DNA from: Chrysomallon squamiferum
Lineage: Eukaryota > Mollusca > Gastropoda > Neomphalida > Peltospiridae
Direction of reading: 5' to 3'
NCBI GenBank assembly: GCA_012295275.1
Contig: CM022679.1
Span: 20,586,342-20,650,341 of the forward strand
Length of the DNA: 64,000 nucleotides
Numbering within the stretch: the first letter of the stretch is position 1; every line of letters starts with the position of its first letter. Position numbers and translations under genes: made by a program. The notes beneath the pieces are model-generated. The model did no database searches and was not told where the DNA came from. It saw only the letters and a list, made by a program, of their open reading frames with translations. Below are positions 45,301-58,732 of the stretch, in pieces.

Positions 45301-48300
45301 CAGAAGGTAGCTAAAAAACCCTAAATGAAGGTATAAAAAATTAAAAAAATTCCTATGAAATTACTATAAAAATCACCAAAAGTTAGTTAAAAAGTCAAAA
45401 AATTACAGTACCTAAATCCTCAAAAATTAATACGGATGATGAAAGTTTATCAAAAAAGGTCCAAAGAGACTAATCTTAAAAAGCATCAAAGAATTGTTGG
45501 AAATCCTAGATGATTAGTCAAAATCCCAGTGGGTCAGTAGAGAGACTGACAGCCACTCATCTACTACACACACTGTTTTCTCTACCTAGCTGTATGTTGT
45601 TTGTTTGTAGATGGCAAGGAGTTGTGAATTTAGTGCTGCCAATAGAAGCCATACATTATGTAACACACCAGAAGCCGAGGCAAAAGGGACTAAATTTGAG
45701 GCAAGTATATAAAACAACTTCTAAAAAAAAAAACCCCATTAGATGTCAGCAATTGCTAATAGTCTTGATCTTTTCTTACATCCAAAGATGATTGCTTTCA
45801 GTCTGTAAGTATTCTACAAAGATGCTTCTCCAGAGTTTTGAATAATATACTTCCATACAGCTTCTAGTTAAATATACTTCCATACAGCTTTTAGTTAAAT
45901 GTACATGCACTAGCTTTGAATAAAATGATGATCTTGCAAACAACTTTTAATTTAATTATAAAACGTTTTGTATAATACATTTCTGAAACAATCTGAATAA
46001 CACACTTTCAAACAGATTTGAATGATCTACTTCCTAAAATATTTGAAAGATATACTTCAAAAAAGCTTTCAATAATGACTTTCAAAGAGTTTTTGATTTA
46101 TACTTATTTATAAATAACATTCTTCCAAAAATCTTTGTATATTTCTGAAACCTTTATATAACAATATTATACTTCTAACTAGTTTAAATTATTCATTCTC
46201 AAATAGCCATGAATAACATACTTCCAAAAAGAAAGCTTTGAATAATGTAAATAATTAATGCATTCCCAAAAATCTGTGAAATATAAATACACCTTTACAA
46301 TCAAATAAATAAAATAAAATAAATAATATCAAAAGAAAGTTGAAAAACAAATTTAAACCAGACAAGAGAAGAAAAAGAAATAAAAAGTTTCTTTTTTTTC
46401 TCTCTCAAAGTTATAAAATAGTGTTAACAATACATGAACTTTACTTATTTATTTATTTATTTATTTATTATACTAACATAGCAGAAAAATTCATCTTGTT
46501 AACATATTAACATTTTTAATTATTATTTCTTGTATATTTTTGGTTAATAAAAATGTGCATGATTTAGAAAAGGAAGTTGTATTATTATTTATATTTTATT
46601 TTGTTCTTACTGAAGATTTCCTTTGTTGCTTTTATAATCTGCTTGCATCTTTGTACTGTATTATTCATTAGTGTACTACTTTTCACTATATCAAATTAAT
46701 TTATATTCCTCATCCTACCTTAAATTAGTGTTTTCTTTATATATATGTGTGTGTATATTTCTATCAGCAACAATAAAATTATGATTTATAGTCACCTAAT
46801 TTTAGTATCAGGTCTGCATTCTTGTTACACTTCTGTACAAAGAAATAATAAGTTCAGTACATATAAATGTTGGTTTTCAGTTTATGTAAAGACAGATGTT
46901 CTATGAGTACAGACAATTTTTAGTAGTCATGAAGACAGATATAATCAATATTTTTTGTGAAAGGTAGTGGAACAAATTGGAACATGTGGTTGAATAAATC
47001 TGTGCACAAACATCTAAATACTATCTTTGAATTTTACTCAAAAACACTTTGGATTTTTGTTTCAACCTGGAACATTTATTCTTAAATCATTTTATTAAGG
47101 GAAGGTCTTAGTATAGTCTGTTGCTTGTTGACCAGTTCCAATGTGTTAATGCAAACAGAAAATAAATATTATTTAAGTCAGTCTTTTTATTTTACTTTGT
47201 TTTGAAATTTTAATGACAGGATCTGGTTTACATGAAGAAAGGATGGTTAATCAAACAGGGAACATCAGACAAGGTAAGTTTTGTTATAATGGGGAAACTG
47301 AATTTCTGCTTGTTTTGATTAATGAATACTGAAAGTTTACCCATCATGTTAACAACATGTCAGGGTTTCATTTGGTTCCTGGTACCAGATAAAGGTGGTA
47401 AAACAGTATGACCAATCACAAGGATAAAGGTTGCCTGTTACATTAAGAATATACAAAATTACATATATTATTCCATATGATTATTTTTATACTTGTACTT
47501 GATACCATCCTTAGCAGATTATAAAAAAAAAGTAATTACAAGGACAAAGAATGCCTGTTATGTTAAGAACACACATGTATGATTATTATTTAATTACAAA
47601 TTACTGAAGCAGGCTTCCTTATAATGCTTCTATTTAAACCGTGCTGTTGGAAAAAAGTTTAAAAAAAAAATGATGTAAGTGAATGAAGATTCATTTTCCT
47701 GATAACTCTTTAAATATCAGAAAATATGAAAATAATGATTGTAAATGAAAAGACATATGATAAAATGAAAATCACATAATGTTATAATAAACATGTAGGC
47801 AGATAGTAGATAAGTGAATACTGATGTTAGGAATAAAGAAACTTCTTTGTATTAGTCTTTATTTAAAATAATGTAAGGGCATCAGATTAATGCTTCAGCT
47901 ATTGAGAGATGATTGTATAAAAGTTGTTTTAAAAATTTCTGTTCATGCATCTATCTTCAGTTTCTGAAATGTTGATGATAAGCTGCATAAATGTCTGCAT
48001 GTATATACCTCCTTAGTTTGTGAAATATTGATCTCATGTGCACACACACACCATGGAAAAACTTCTAAAATGTCTGCAACAAATTTTTTTTTTTTTTTTT
48101 TTTTTTACTCAACAGGAGGCAAGAAAACACTGGTTTGTCCTGGCTGGGAATTCTCTCCGATATTACAAAGATGCTAAAGCAGAAGATGCCAATGACCTGG
48201 ATGGGAGGATTGATCTGTCCACCTGCTATGAAGTGTCTGAAATAAATATCCATCGCAACTATGGCTTTAAGATCAAGGTCACTGACTGTTTTTTGTTTTT

Positions 48301-51102
48301 TTCATGATATAGATGGGTGATAGATTTAATTACAGTGATAATAATCTTAAGGATTTGTCATCATAATGGATGTTGGTCTAAATGTATAGCAGACAACAAA
48401 TATAACTAATCTCAGGGTTTGTTTAACCTTCAATCAAAATAAGCATGAACTTAGAGCATTAAGGGAAGGGATACCACAGAAATTCTCCATTGCCAGGTTT
48501 ACATGGACTATACATTACTTACTATACAAACATAATACACAATAATAAAAATAATTATAAAAATAATAATAAAATAGTAATACATAGTAAGGTTTACTTA
48601 ATAAAAGCACATGCATTGAAAATACAACATGTGATTTGTATTGAACAACTGAATGTGAGTAAAGCCTGTTTAAAAATAAAATTGATTAAAAAGAAAACAA
48701 ATAAGAAAACAACAAACAAAAAAAAAAAAAAACAAAAAGAAAGAAAAAGAACCTAAAAAAGAGATAAATTAAGAATGGAAAGATATTTTAGTTTTTTAGG
48801 TTCTATTTTTATTTTTTAACTAATAATGTAATGGAGTAGTAACGGACCGAAAGTCAGTAGCTTTAAGTAACTTGATAACCAAATTTAATTATGCATGTAT
48901 CATTAAGATCAGAAGTCTTGCCAGTGATGTAATTGTGTTTGTGTATGACTGATTTATAACAAACTGAAGATCCAAGTGATACACAATTTTTCTTGGCTTT
49001 GTCATGTTTAAAAAGAAATGTTACCAAAATATCGCATCTGATAAAAACTATGAAAAATAGTACAGATATGAATCATGAATACTTTTGAAAGTAAACTGCA
49101 TATCATTATGTTCCCTGTTAGAAGGTTTTGAATAACATTATAACCTTAGAATTTTAGATTACTGTTACAAAATTTATCCTTTGTGCAGAATATTTTAATG
49201 GTTGAAGACGAAAATTTGTACTGATGAAATGTGCCTTAATTGTATCATTTGAAAACCTTCCTGAAATGGATAATATTACATAATAACACTCATATAAAAT
49301 CTTTGTTTTTATATGTGTAAGAATAATAGACATTCTGATAATGACAAAAGGGTTAAAAACTATTTTTATTTTGATCTTACTTAGACTCAGAATGGTCAGT
49401 ACATTCTGGCTGCCATGACCTCAGGAATACGCAATAACTGGATGAAAGCAATCCGACTGTGCATGGACCTCCACAGCTCATCTAACAAACACAGCCTAGC
49501 TGGTGTCACTGGCACAGCTTTGTCTGGTGTCACACCTCGCACTGTAGATGACCTTCAGATCAGTGACATCAGCAGTTCAACAACAACAACAGCAGTGACA
49601 GCAACGACCGGAGAGATGGCATTTCAGTTAACAGGAAGAAAAGAGACAAAGAAGGACAGTAACAAAAATGCCAGACGCCATCATTCTGATGTGAACCCAG
49701 GAAATGTGAGCAAAGTTCTGACAGTCAAAGAGTTTACTGCCAACTTGGACTCAGTGAATCCCACCTCTTCCTCCTCAACAACCAGTAGTCACAGTGTGGA
49801 AAGTGACCAGGTTTCTCAGCACAGTGATGCATCATCAGTCTCTGCTGATTCTGTTAAAAGCTCTCCGCGATCTTCCAGAGTGTCCAAGATCCCTCGCCAT
49901 CACAGTCCTTCTTCAAACATGAGCTGGAACAGCTCTGATGAAATGCCTCTCAGTCGCTATGTTGAAGGAAGCGACAACCTGCCAGTGTCCATATCAACAG
50001 CTGACTCCAGTCGAGTGTCCAAGCGCAGCATCACCAGTGAAAGCAGCAAGGAAGAAGAAAAGAGACAGCTGATGAGAAGAGCCAAGTCTCCTAGTGCTCG
50101 CATCAAGGAGAAGACGAGGGCAGCCAAGGCTCCTCGCCTGCACTCGCCGCCTCCTATGGAAGACACTTACCAAATGAGTTTGTCAGGATCCAGTAAAGAC
50201 ACATACTCTGGGGAAGCTGAGTCTGTCAGTTCTGATGAGGTGGACATTGGTGATCACTGCCATATATCTCAGGTTAATTAAATGTTATATCTCAAGTTTT
50301 GTGTAAGATTTAATTAATGCTTATTTATTTTGTGTTTGTGTAGATAGACAGACAAACAGGGAACACTGATACAGATACAGATAAAGTTATACACACACAC
50401 GTGTGTGTGTGGACTATAATTATTCAGGTATTGGGAATAGGCATGTATATAGATATATATTTATTTATTCTTGCATTTGAATAATTAATTTTCATAACGT
50501 ATTGAGGGAGAATAGTTTAACTTGCTTCTATGTTAAAATTTTAATTATATATATACATTTACTGTCAATTCTAGAATAATTAATTTTAGGAAAAAAATTG
50601 TTTTATTTGAAATATCATTTAACATTAATAACAAAAACCTTTACCTTCAGTATTTGAAGAATAATGTTTTTAATCAAAGTTTAAATAAAATAACATGAAT
50701 ATTGTGCATTTTTTTTACCTAGGATCAGTTTCATGATCAGTTGCAACATGACACCATGATGGCTGGAATGTCTTCTGGTGATGATGTTTTGGTGGAGATT
50801 TTAGAAACAGAGGTAGGTCTTGGTCTTCACTTTTTCAGTAACCTTTTTCACTACTGACATTGTTATTGTCATTCAGTAGCAAACATTTTAACTATGGTAA
50901 AAGCAAATAGTAACCAGGTGTTTCTTGTCTAAGGAAAATGTGATATGATGTTCTGGACACACTGTTATGACTAGGTTTTTAGTCACTGATAAAATGGTCA
51001 CCTGCCAATTCAAGGGAAGTCACTATTATTGTCCGTAGAGTCGTCACTAAAGGTACTCATGAGGTTAATTGCTGCTCTTGGCATTGTTATTTTTTATATA
51101 GG

Positions 51103-51154
<52 letters not shown>

Positions 51155-51895
51155 TTTTGTACCAAAATGTATTTTGAAGCTGAACAGAACTTAATAAAAA
51201 TACAATAAATAAATAAATTATATACAAAGGACCAATGCACAATGGTTGTTAACATTATTCAGTTTTTGTTGATAAAGATTTCTTCAAGGGGAGTTAACTT
51301 TAATCCTTTATTCACTTTGTTAAAATGAAATTTTTATGGAATGAGATTCATGTATTCTTGCATATAAAATACACACATACAGACAAATAAATACAACCGA
51401 ACAAACAAAGAATGATGGAATATATATCTAATTTATTTGTTCTCTAGGTGGAGTCACTGAAGGATAGACTGGAGATGTCCCAGCACCAGCTTGCCAAGAT
51501 GCACGAAGATAACATAGATCTGAAGGCAAGACTCCATAGTGTGCATCGCGAAAAACCTGAACAGCATCAGGTGAGTGTGTAGTATTAGTTGTATGTCTCA
51601 GTAGAGTACGTTGATACACTAGAGTAATATCTTTTATTAACAGCACTGTATGGATATTAGTTGTATATATACAAGCAGCTTTTAATGGTATTTTAATGTG
51701 AATGTATTAATTGTTTTAGCAATGAAATGTACTTTCTGTATTAATGGTATTTATAATCCATACCAGTATGTGGGTATTTTTAATACATGTGATTGATATT
51801 TGTATTTACCTGTCTGATTATCATGTAGTTATTATACATTCTTATTTCAAATTAGGATTAATTATTTCTGCGTGCAAATTGTAAAATAGGTGTCA

Positions 51896-51953
<58 letters not shown>

Positions 51954-52545
51954 ATACACAGACACACACTGAAATAGCTTTAGCTAGTTAGTGATACCAG
52001 ACTAAGACATTCTGTTGATGATACCATAAATTTTTCTGAATATTCAGAATGCAGTAAAAATAATCATCTCAGTAGGCACTCTTGAAAGTCAGTTTCTGAA
52101 GTAGTATATAAAACAGATACATACACTTAGACTTGCATATACATATATATACATATTAATGTATGTTAATATTACTTGAATGTGGCATATATTGAACAGT
52201 TTGAGTTGTTACTGTAAGATCTGACGTGTTTACAGTTTCTTTGATTGTAAATAATAATTGGTAAACATTCTCACCATCTCTATCTGGTTGAGGGTGGTGA
52301 AAGATCAATTCTTTTTAACAGGCTGAACAAGTTTAGTTTTGTTTTTCAACTCTTGTGTAAAAGCAAATGTCTGAATGATGGATTGTTTTTGTGGTTTTGT
52401 TTGTTTGCACTTTTTAACAGTTTATCTAAGACTGTTAGAATTTCATGTTACAAGTCCAAGTCTATACTATTATTTATATTATTCATATCAATTTATTTGA
52501 CATTTTTATCTTATTTACTGTTGTTGCTATTTATTAATCAAACAG

Positions 52546-52576
<31 letters not shown>

Positions 52577-55500
52577 ACACACAGACAAACACACACACAC
52601 ACACACACACACAGTTTTAATTTAGTTTCTGTATATTTGTGTTTGGTGATGGTTTCTTCAAAAAGATGTTTTTCATTCTTATTGCCTGATATCATGTGAC
52701 ACACTACGTATTTAAGCATAAAATGCTGTCACCTTTTTGTTTGAAGTGTTCTTGCAACAGCACTTGTATGTTTATAGTCTGATCTTATGGACTTTTTCAA
52801 CAAGTTAAATTTAAAATACATTTTTTTTTTTTTTTTTTTTTTTAATTATTTCTTTGAAGCATATCTGATATTTTTATTTCATTTTCCACATATATATGTA
52901 TGTGTGTGTGTGTGTATATATATATATAAAAGTCTGACAGAAGCAAACACAAATATTAGTGGTGAATGTATTAAATAATAGTGGTAAAGATCATATTAAC
53001 AGCTAACAGGTTTGAACATCTAATGATCATTTGTAAAATAATACTATTTGTCTCTAAAGATTCATACACTGTACTCTATATTCATAACTATCATTATAAA
53101 CACAATAAATAATAATAAAAAGAAGGAATACTGTTTGGTTATACATGTATAAACTTGCAGTTATGACTGCAGTGTGCAACAGTTTTCATATTCATACTGC
53201 TTTTTTTGTCTTCTTTATCAACATTTTAATTTTTTTATAAAGTTATATTATAATTTAAATGAAGTATAACTAACTTTTTGTGGTTCTGTCAAGTCTCAAA
53301 TGATGAATGTGTGTTTACACAGTTTTAAGATTTATAATGAACAAAGCTGATGTTAAAATATATAAATCAAGCAGATTTATTCTCTTTGTCAGTAGATTCA
53401 ATAACGGTTCTATACAAGTAGAGAAATATATAGAAAATATATACAGTCATATTAACCTCAGCTGGTCTGGTTATGGTGACCTCAGGCTTCGGTTACATTA
53501 ACCTTGTTATGTCATTTTGGCTGCATTAAACTTTGGTTACATTGATCTTCTTTTTTTCTTTATGGTTACATTAATTTGATTATCTAGTTATGGTTACATT
53601 AATCTTCTATGTCTAGTTATATTAATCTTACTTTCATTTTTGTTGCATTGACCCCACTCTGCTTCGGGTTACACTAACCTCATTCTAGTTCTCGTTATAT
53701 TAACCTCACTCAAGTTATGGTTACACCAACCTCACTCAAGTTCTGGTTACACTAACCTCACTCTAATTCTGGTTATATTAACCTCACTCTAGTTCTGGTT
53801 ATATTAGCCTCACTCTAATTCTGGTTATATTTACCTCTATCTAGTTCTGGTAACATTATCGTCACTCTAGCTTTGGTTACATTACCCTCATTCATGTTTT
53901 TGATTACATTACCATAACTTTATTCCCATTTCCATTTCCTTGTAATTTTATTATTAACTCACTCTAGTCTTGTTGCATTAACCTCACTCTAGTTCTAGTT
54001 ATATTAACCTCACTCTAGTTCTTGTTGTATTAATGTCACTCTGGTTCTGGTTATATTAACCTAACTTTAGTTCTGATTACATTAACCTCACTTTTGTTCT
54101 GGTTACACTAACCTCACTCTAGTTCTGGTTACACTAACCTCACTCTAGTTCTGGATATATTAACCTTGCTTTAGTTCTGGTTATATTAACTCTCTCTAGT
54201 TCTGGTTATATTAATCTCCCTCTAGTTCTGGTAACATTATTGTCACTCTAGCTTTGGTTACATTAACAACATTCATTTTTTTGATTACATTACCATCACT
54301 CTATTCCAATTTCCATTTCCTTGTAATTTTGTTATCAACACCCCCCCAAAAAAGACTGTTTAAAATAATTGTTAATAATAAAATGTGTTGAATGTTTTCA
54401 TTCATTCACTGAAATATTTACCAAATTAAAATATAACATAGATACCAAACTTTAATAAAAGTACTAAAAGAATTATTTTAAAAAACCACAAAAAAACTTG
54501 AATAAATAAACATTTTCCAAAGTAAATAATATAGCCTTTACTAAGTTGAATAACAAAACAACAACAAACAAAGACAAAAAAAAAAAAAAAAAAAAAAAAA
54601 ACAAAAAAAAAAGAAAAAAAAGATGAAAATATGTAAGTAAATGAATAAATAAATAAAGAAAGAGAAGAAAAATAAAACAAAGAACATTTTCTGGAATAAA
54701 TAAACTTTTCATGACAGATTTATTAAAAAATTTATGATTATGTCTTTTTCTCATCGTGTAACCAGGATTATTTTATCATTCTGATTATATTTTGCATGGT
54801 CCAGGTAAATAACGGTGAGATTGTTGAACCATGTCCAACCTGAATTTCGTGACCTTTTATTTATTTTATTTTATTATAAATTTATTTATTTATTTATTTA
54901 CATTAATTTTCTTGTTCTTTTTTCTTATTACTATTTTTTAATTTATTATTATTATTATTATTTTTTTTTTAAATATTTTTTTACTTATACACCACTTCAT
55001 GGTTCAGATTGTCCAGATTGTGAACATGCTCTGGTGGTTACCCACTGTTCCAGAAAAATAATTATTAGTTGTGATAAAAATTAGGTAAAATAAACAGAAA
55101 GATAGTTTGACAATGTGGATGACAGCCGCGATCATAAACAAGTCAAGGGTCACAGCTGGGTAACTGGAGCTGGTTCTGAGTGACTGCTTTTGTTACTGTA
55201 GAATTATTTGTAGAATCAGCTTTAGTAATTTTATATTATATGGGTTATCTGTTTAAAACATACATGTACTAATTGTAAAATGTATTAATTTTAAGACAGA
55301 GTATTAAAATATTGTAATGTTTACCCTTGTTATATATATATACATAAAAATAAAATATATATTTATTTCATGTAAAACTGAGTAATAATATTTGTTTTAA
55401 TATATGTTTTGTTATAAAAAATATTACAAATAGGATAATGTAGTAATATGTTTTAATATACATGAATTTATTATTAAATGTGTGTGGTGGAGTTTTTTTG

Positions 55501-57808
55501 AGTGTTTTTTTGAAGTTCGTTTATTTAGTTAATTAAAAACATTGTTTTAATTTTTTTTTTTTAATTATCATAATACCGTCATTATTTTAGCTGCAACTTT
55601 TCAAATGAAATGACTTACATTACAAACTAAACACTACACATCAAGAAAACATTGGACAGGGTCTGAATTCAGCACCCACCCCCTGCTGTATCATCTCACC
55701 CCTAGCAACATCCACCTAATTATGTAAAGTACCCATGGTTTTTAGTTACATGTAGGTCATCTGCTTGTGGCCTGGTGTGTTTGTTTTCAGTCCAGTGTGT
55801 CTATTCAGGTTAGTGATGTTATCAGGATGCTTCTCCTGTCAGACAGCACAGATAGGGATTGTCCTCCAGAGGCTTTCAGCAGACTGTAGTCATGTTATTT
55901 ATTGAAGTACACAACACAAAAACAAAAAAACAACCTGGTGTGCTTTTTCTCGGTCAGTGGCAGATCTGGTCATTTTTATAGTAGGTGCATGCACTCTTCA
56001 GAGGTTTTTAAACAAGCTCTAGTTCTGTTGTTTACCTTTACCTTCAGTATCTGAATAATTAATTATGATTTTAATGATTTTAGTTATGTTGTTTACTTAT
56101 ATATATATGGAAAAAAAAAAATAAATAAAAAAATAAAATAATAATAAACAAATTTAAAAATCTCTTGTCATATCTGTTAGGCTCTTAATTCTAGTTAGTG
56201 GTGAAATACTTCAGTGGATTTATTTGGTCCTTATGTACAAAACTGAAGGATACACACGTACACATTAACCCCATCACAACCATGATTTACATTTATAGTT
56301 TTGTATCTGTTTATGTTTGGTGGGGATGAATATTCAATAAAACATTGGTTTTAATTACCCCCCAAAAAAAAAAAAAAAAAAAAAAGAAGAAGAAAATAAT
56401 GGTAGATACTTTTTCTTCTTATTCTTCATTGTATATGTATATGGACATAATAATCTACTTTGTATATTTTGTTGGTGTTTTTTTGTTTGTTTGTTTATTG
56501 GGATGAACCAAATGCATCACTGCAATACTGTACAGTAAAACTGATTTCTGAAATCTCATATGTGACTAAAACTGAATTGTGTCAACACTGTATTGTTGGT
56601 TGTTTTGGGTTTTTTTCATTGTTGGGCATATTTTTTATTGCTTGATATCAGTGTATAATGTAAGGTTTGACTCAGAACTTTAGCTTGAGTACATTTTATT
56701 TAACTTTTTAAATTATATTTTTATTACTTCTACTTTACATTTCATTACTGTAGTTCTTTTTTACACTAATACATTACATAACATTGAATTAAATATTTTA
56801 TAGTTATTTTATTTTACTTTCTTCTTTTATATTACTTTAACTTTTCCAAGTCACACTTTAATTTTTGCAAAAAACAACATATAATAATATTAACAACAAC
56901 AACAACAACAAAAATATATTTATTAATTAAATGAAATGAAAAACAGTCATATGTTTTTATTTTTATACCTGGCATTGCTGTTGATGAAATAATCATGATT
57001 AACATTGCAGGACATTGTTAAAACAAGGGTGGTAACTCATACAGGACTGCAATAGTGTTTTGTTGAAGTAAAGCTACTATTTAGTTAAGAAAGAAAGATT
57101 TGTTTTTCTGTTTATGGGGAATTTTTTTAAAAATATCATTGTTACTTTGATAATTTTAGAAAGAAATTATATATTTATATATTTACATTATTTAATTATT
57201 TTTATTTTTTCTGTTATCTTTTTACAAATAATACCTAGAAATAAATTAAAGGTATAATAAAACAAATGTTTATTTTTGAAGAGAATGTTTTTTTTGTTTG
57301 TTTGTTTTTTTGATGAGGATGATTTGGAATCAGAATTTCTACATAATTTAAATTGTACCTTCACAGATGTTTAATTTTAGTTTAATAATTATCATTATCA
57401 GTAGTAGTAGTAGTACTACTACTACTACTACTATTATTACAACAAAAGCATATATATTAAAACATTAAAACAGTAAATTGTGATATTAATTTAATATATT
57501 CTGTGAAAACTTATGATCCAATTTGTTACCAGAGCAGTCCATTATATCAAATGTCAGTGGTGCTGTCATAGCAACCCAGACACAACTACTGGTATTAAAT
57601 GTCATGCTGAATGGCAGCATAAAATTACATTTGTATAATGTGCATATTCAGCTAATGTCAGATTTTATATTTTCTTTTATTTTAATTTTTTGAAACAAAT
57701 ATTTGAAATTACTTTATAATGTGTCAACACCTTTTCTAATACATTTTACATAGTTGAAATATTCACCACTATTTTATTATTATTAGAAAATCAGTTGAAA
57801 GTTTTGAG

Positions 57809-57851
<43 letters not shown>

Positions 57852-58698
57852 AAGTGTCTGTAGAGAGAAGGAAAGGAAAAAATGTTTGTATTACGAGATG
57901 AACAGAAAAGAATATGCATTTGTACATTATCAGTCAGGATATGTGGTTATGTATGCATAACGTATTACTGTGTGTGCATGTGATAATGTCTCAGTCTATA
58001 TGTGCACGCACACATGTACTCATACAACACACATACACACACAACACACAACACACACACACACATATTTGTGAGTATTGGCTATGGGTGTGTTGTGACT
58101 GGGATATGTGTGTGCGGGTGTGTGGGTGTGCATTTTCAAAATGCCCATTCGCATGTGCCTGTGTATTTGGCAGACATGGTCATAGCACTGAGCTTAATTT
58201 CTGTTAAATGTCATCTGCTTTGATTTGCTGATTTTGCATTAGTTACCCAACCACACACTGCCTGTGTTACGTGAAGTAAATGCCCATAATACTTCATTTG
58301 CATATTAAGTAGGACCACTCCTAACACTGCCAGTGTCTGATTGTCAAATGTCTGTGACAGGTTACAGGTAGGTTATTTTTTATTTCAAACCATGGGTGTG
58401 CATATATTTCTATAATTAAAAACTGTTGTTTTATAATGGTTTGTATATATTATCATTATTATTATTATTATAGTACTAGCAGTAGAAATATTATTATTAT
58501 TAGCAGTAGTAGTTGTAGTAATGTTGTTGTTATTGTTCTTTTTATTCTGTAATAGTTATTAATTTCAGTTTGGCCTATGGTTAATATGATAATTCTTAAA
58601 TCTGTCTTCGATATCTGTAGCAGTAAAAATGTTAATCATGTTTTAAAAATATTTAAAATTATGATATTGCTTGATGACATTAACATATTGTTCAAGAT

Positions 58699-58732
<34 letters not shown>

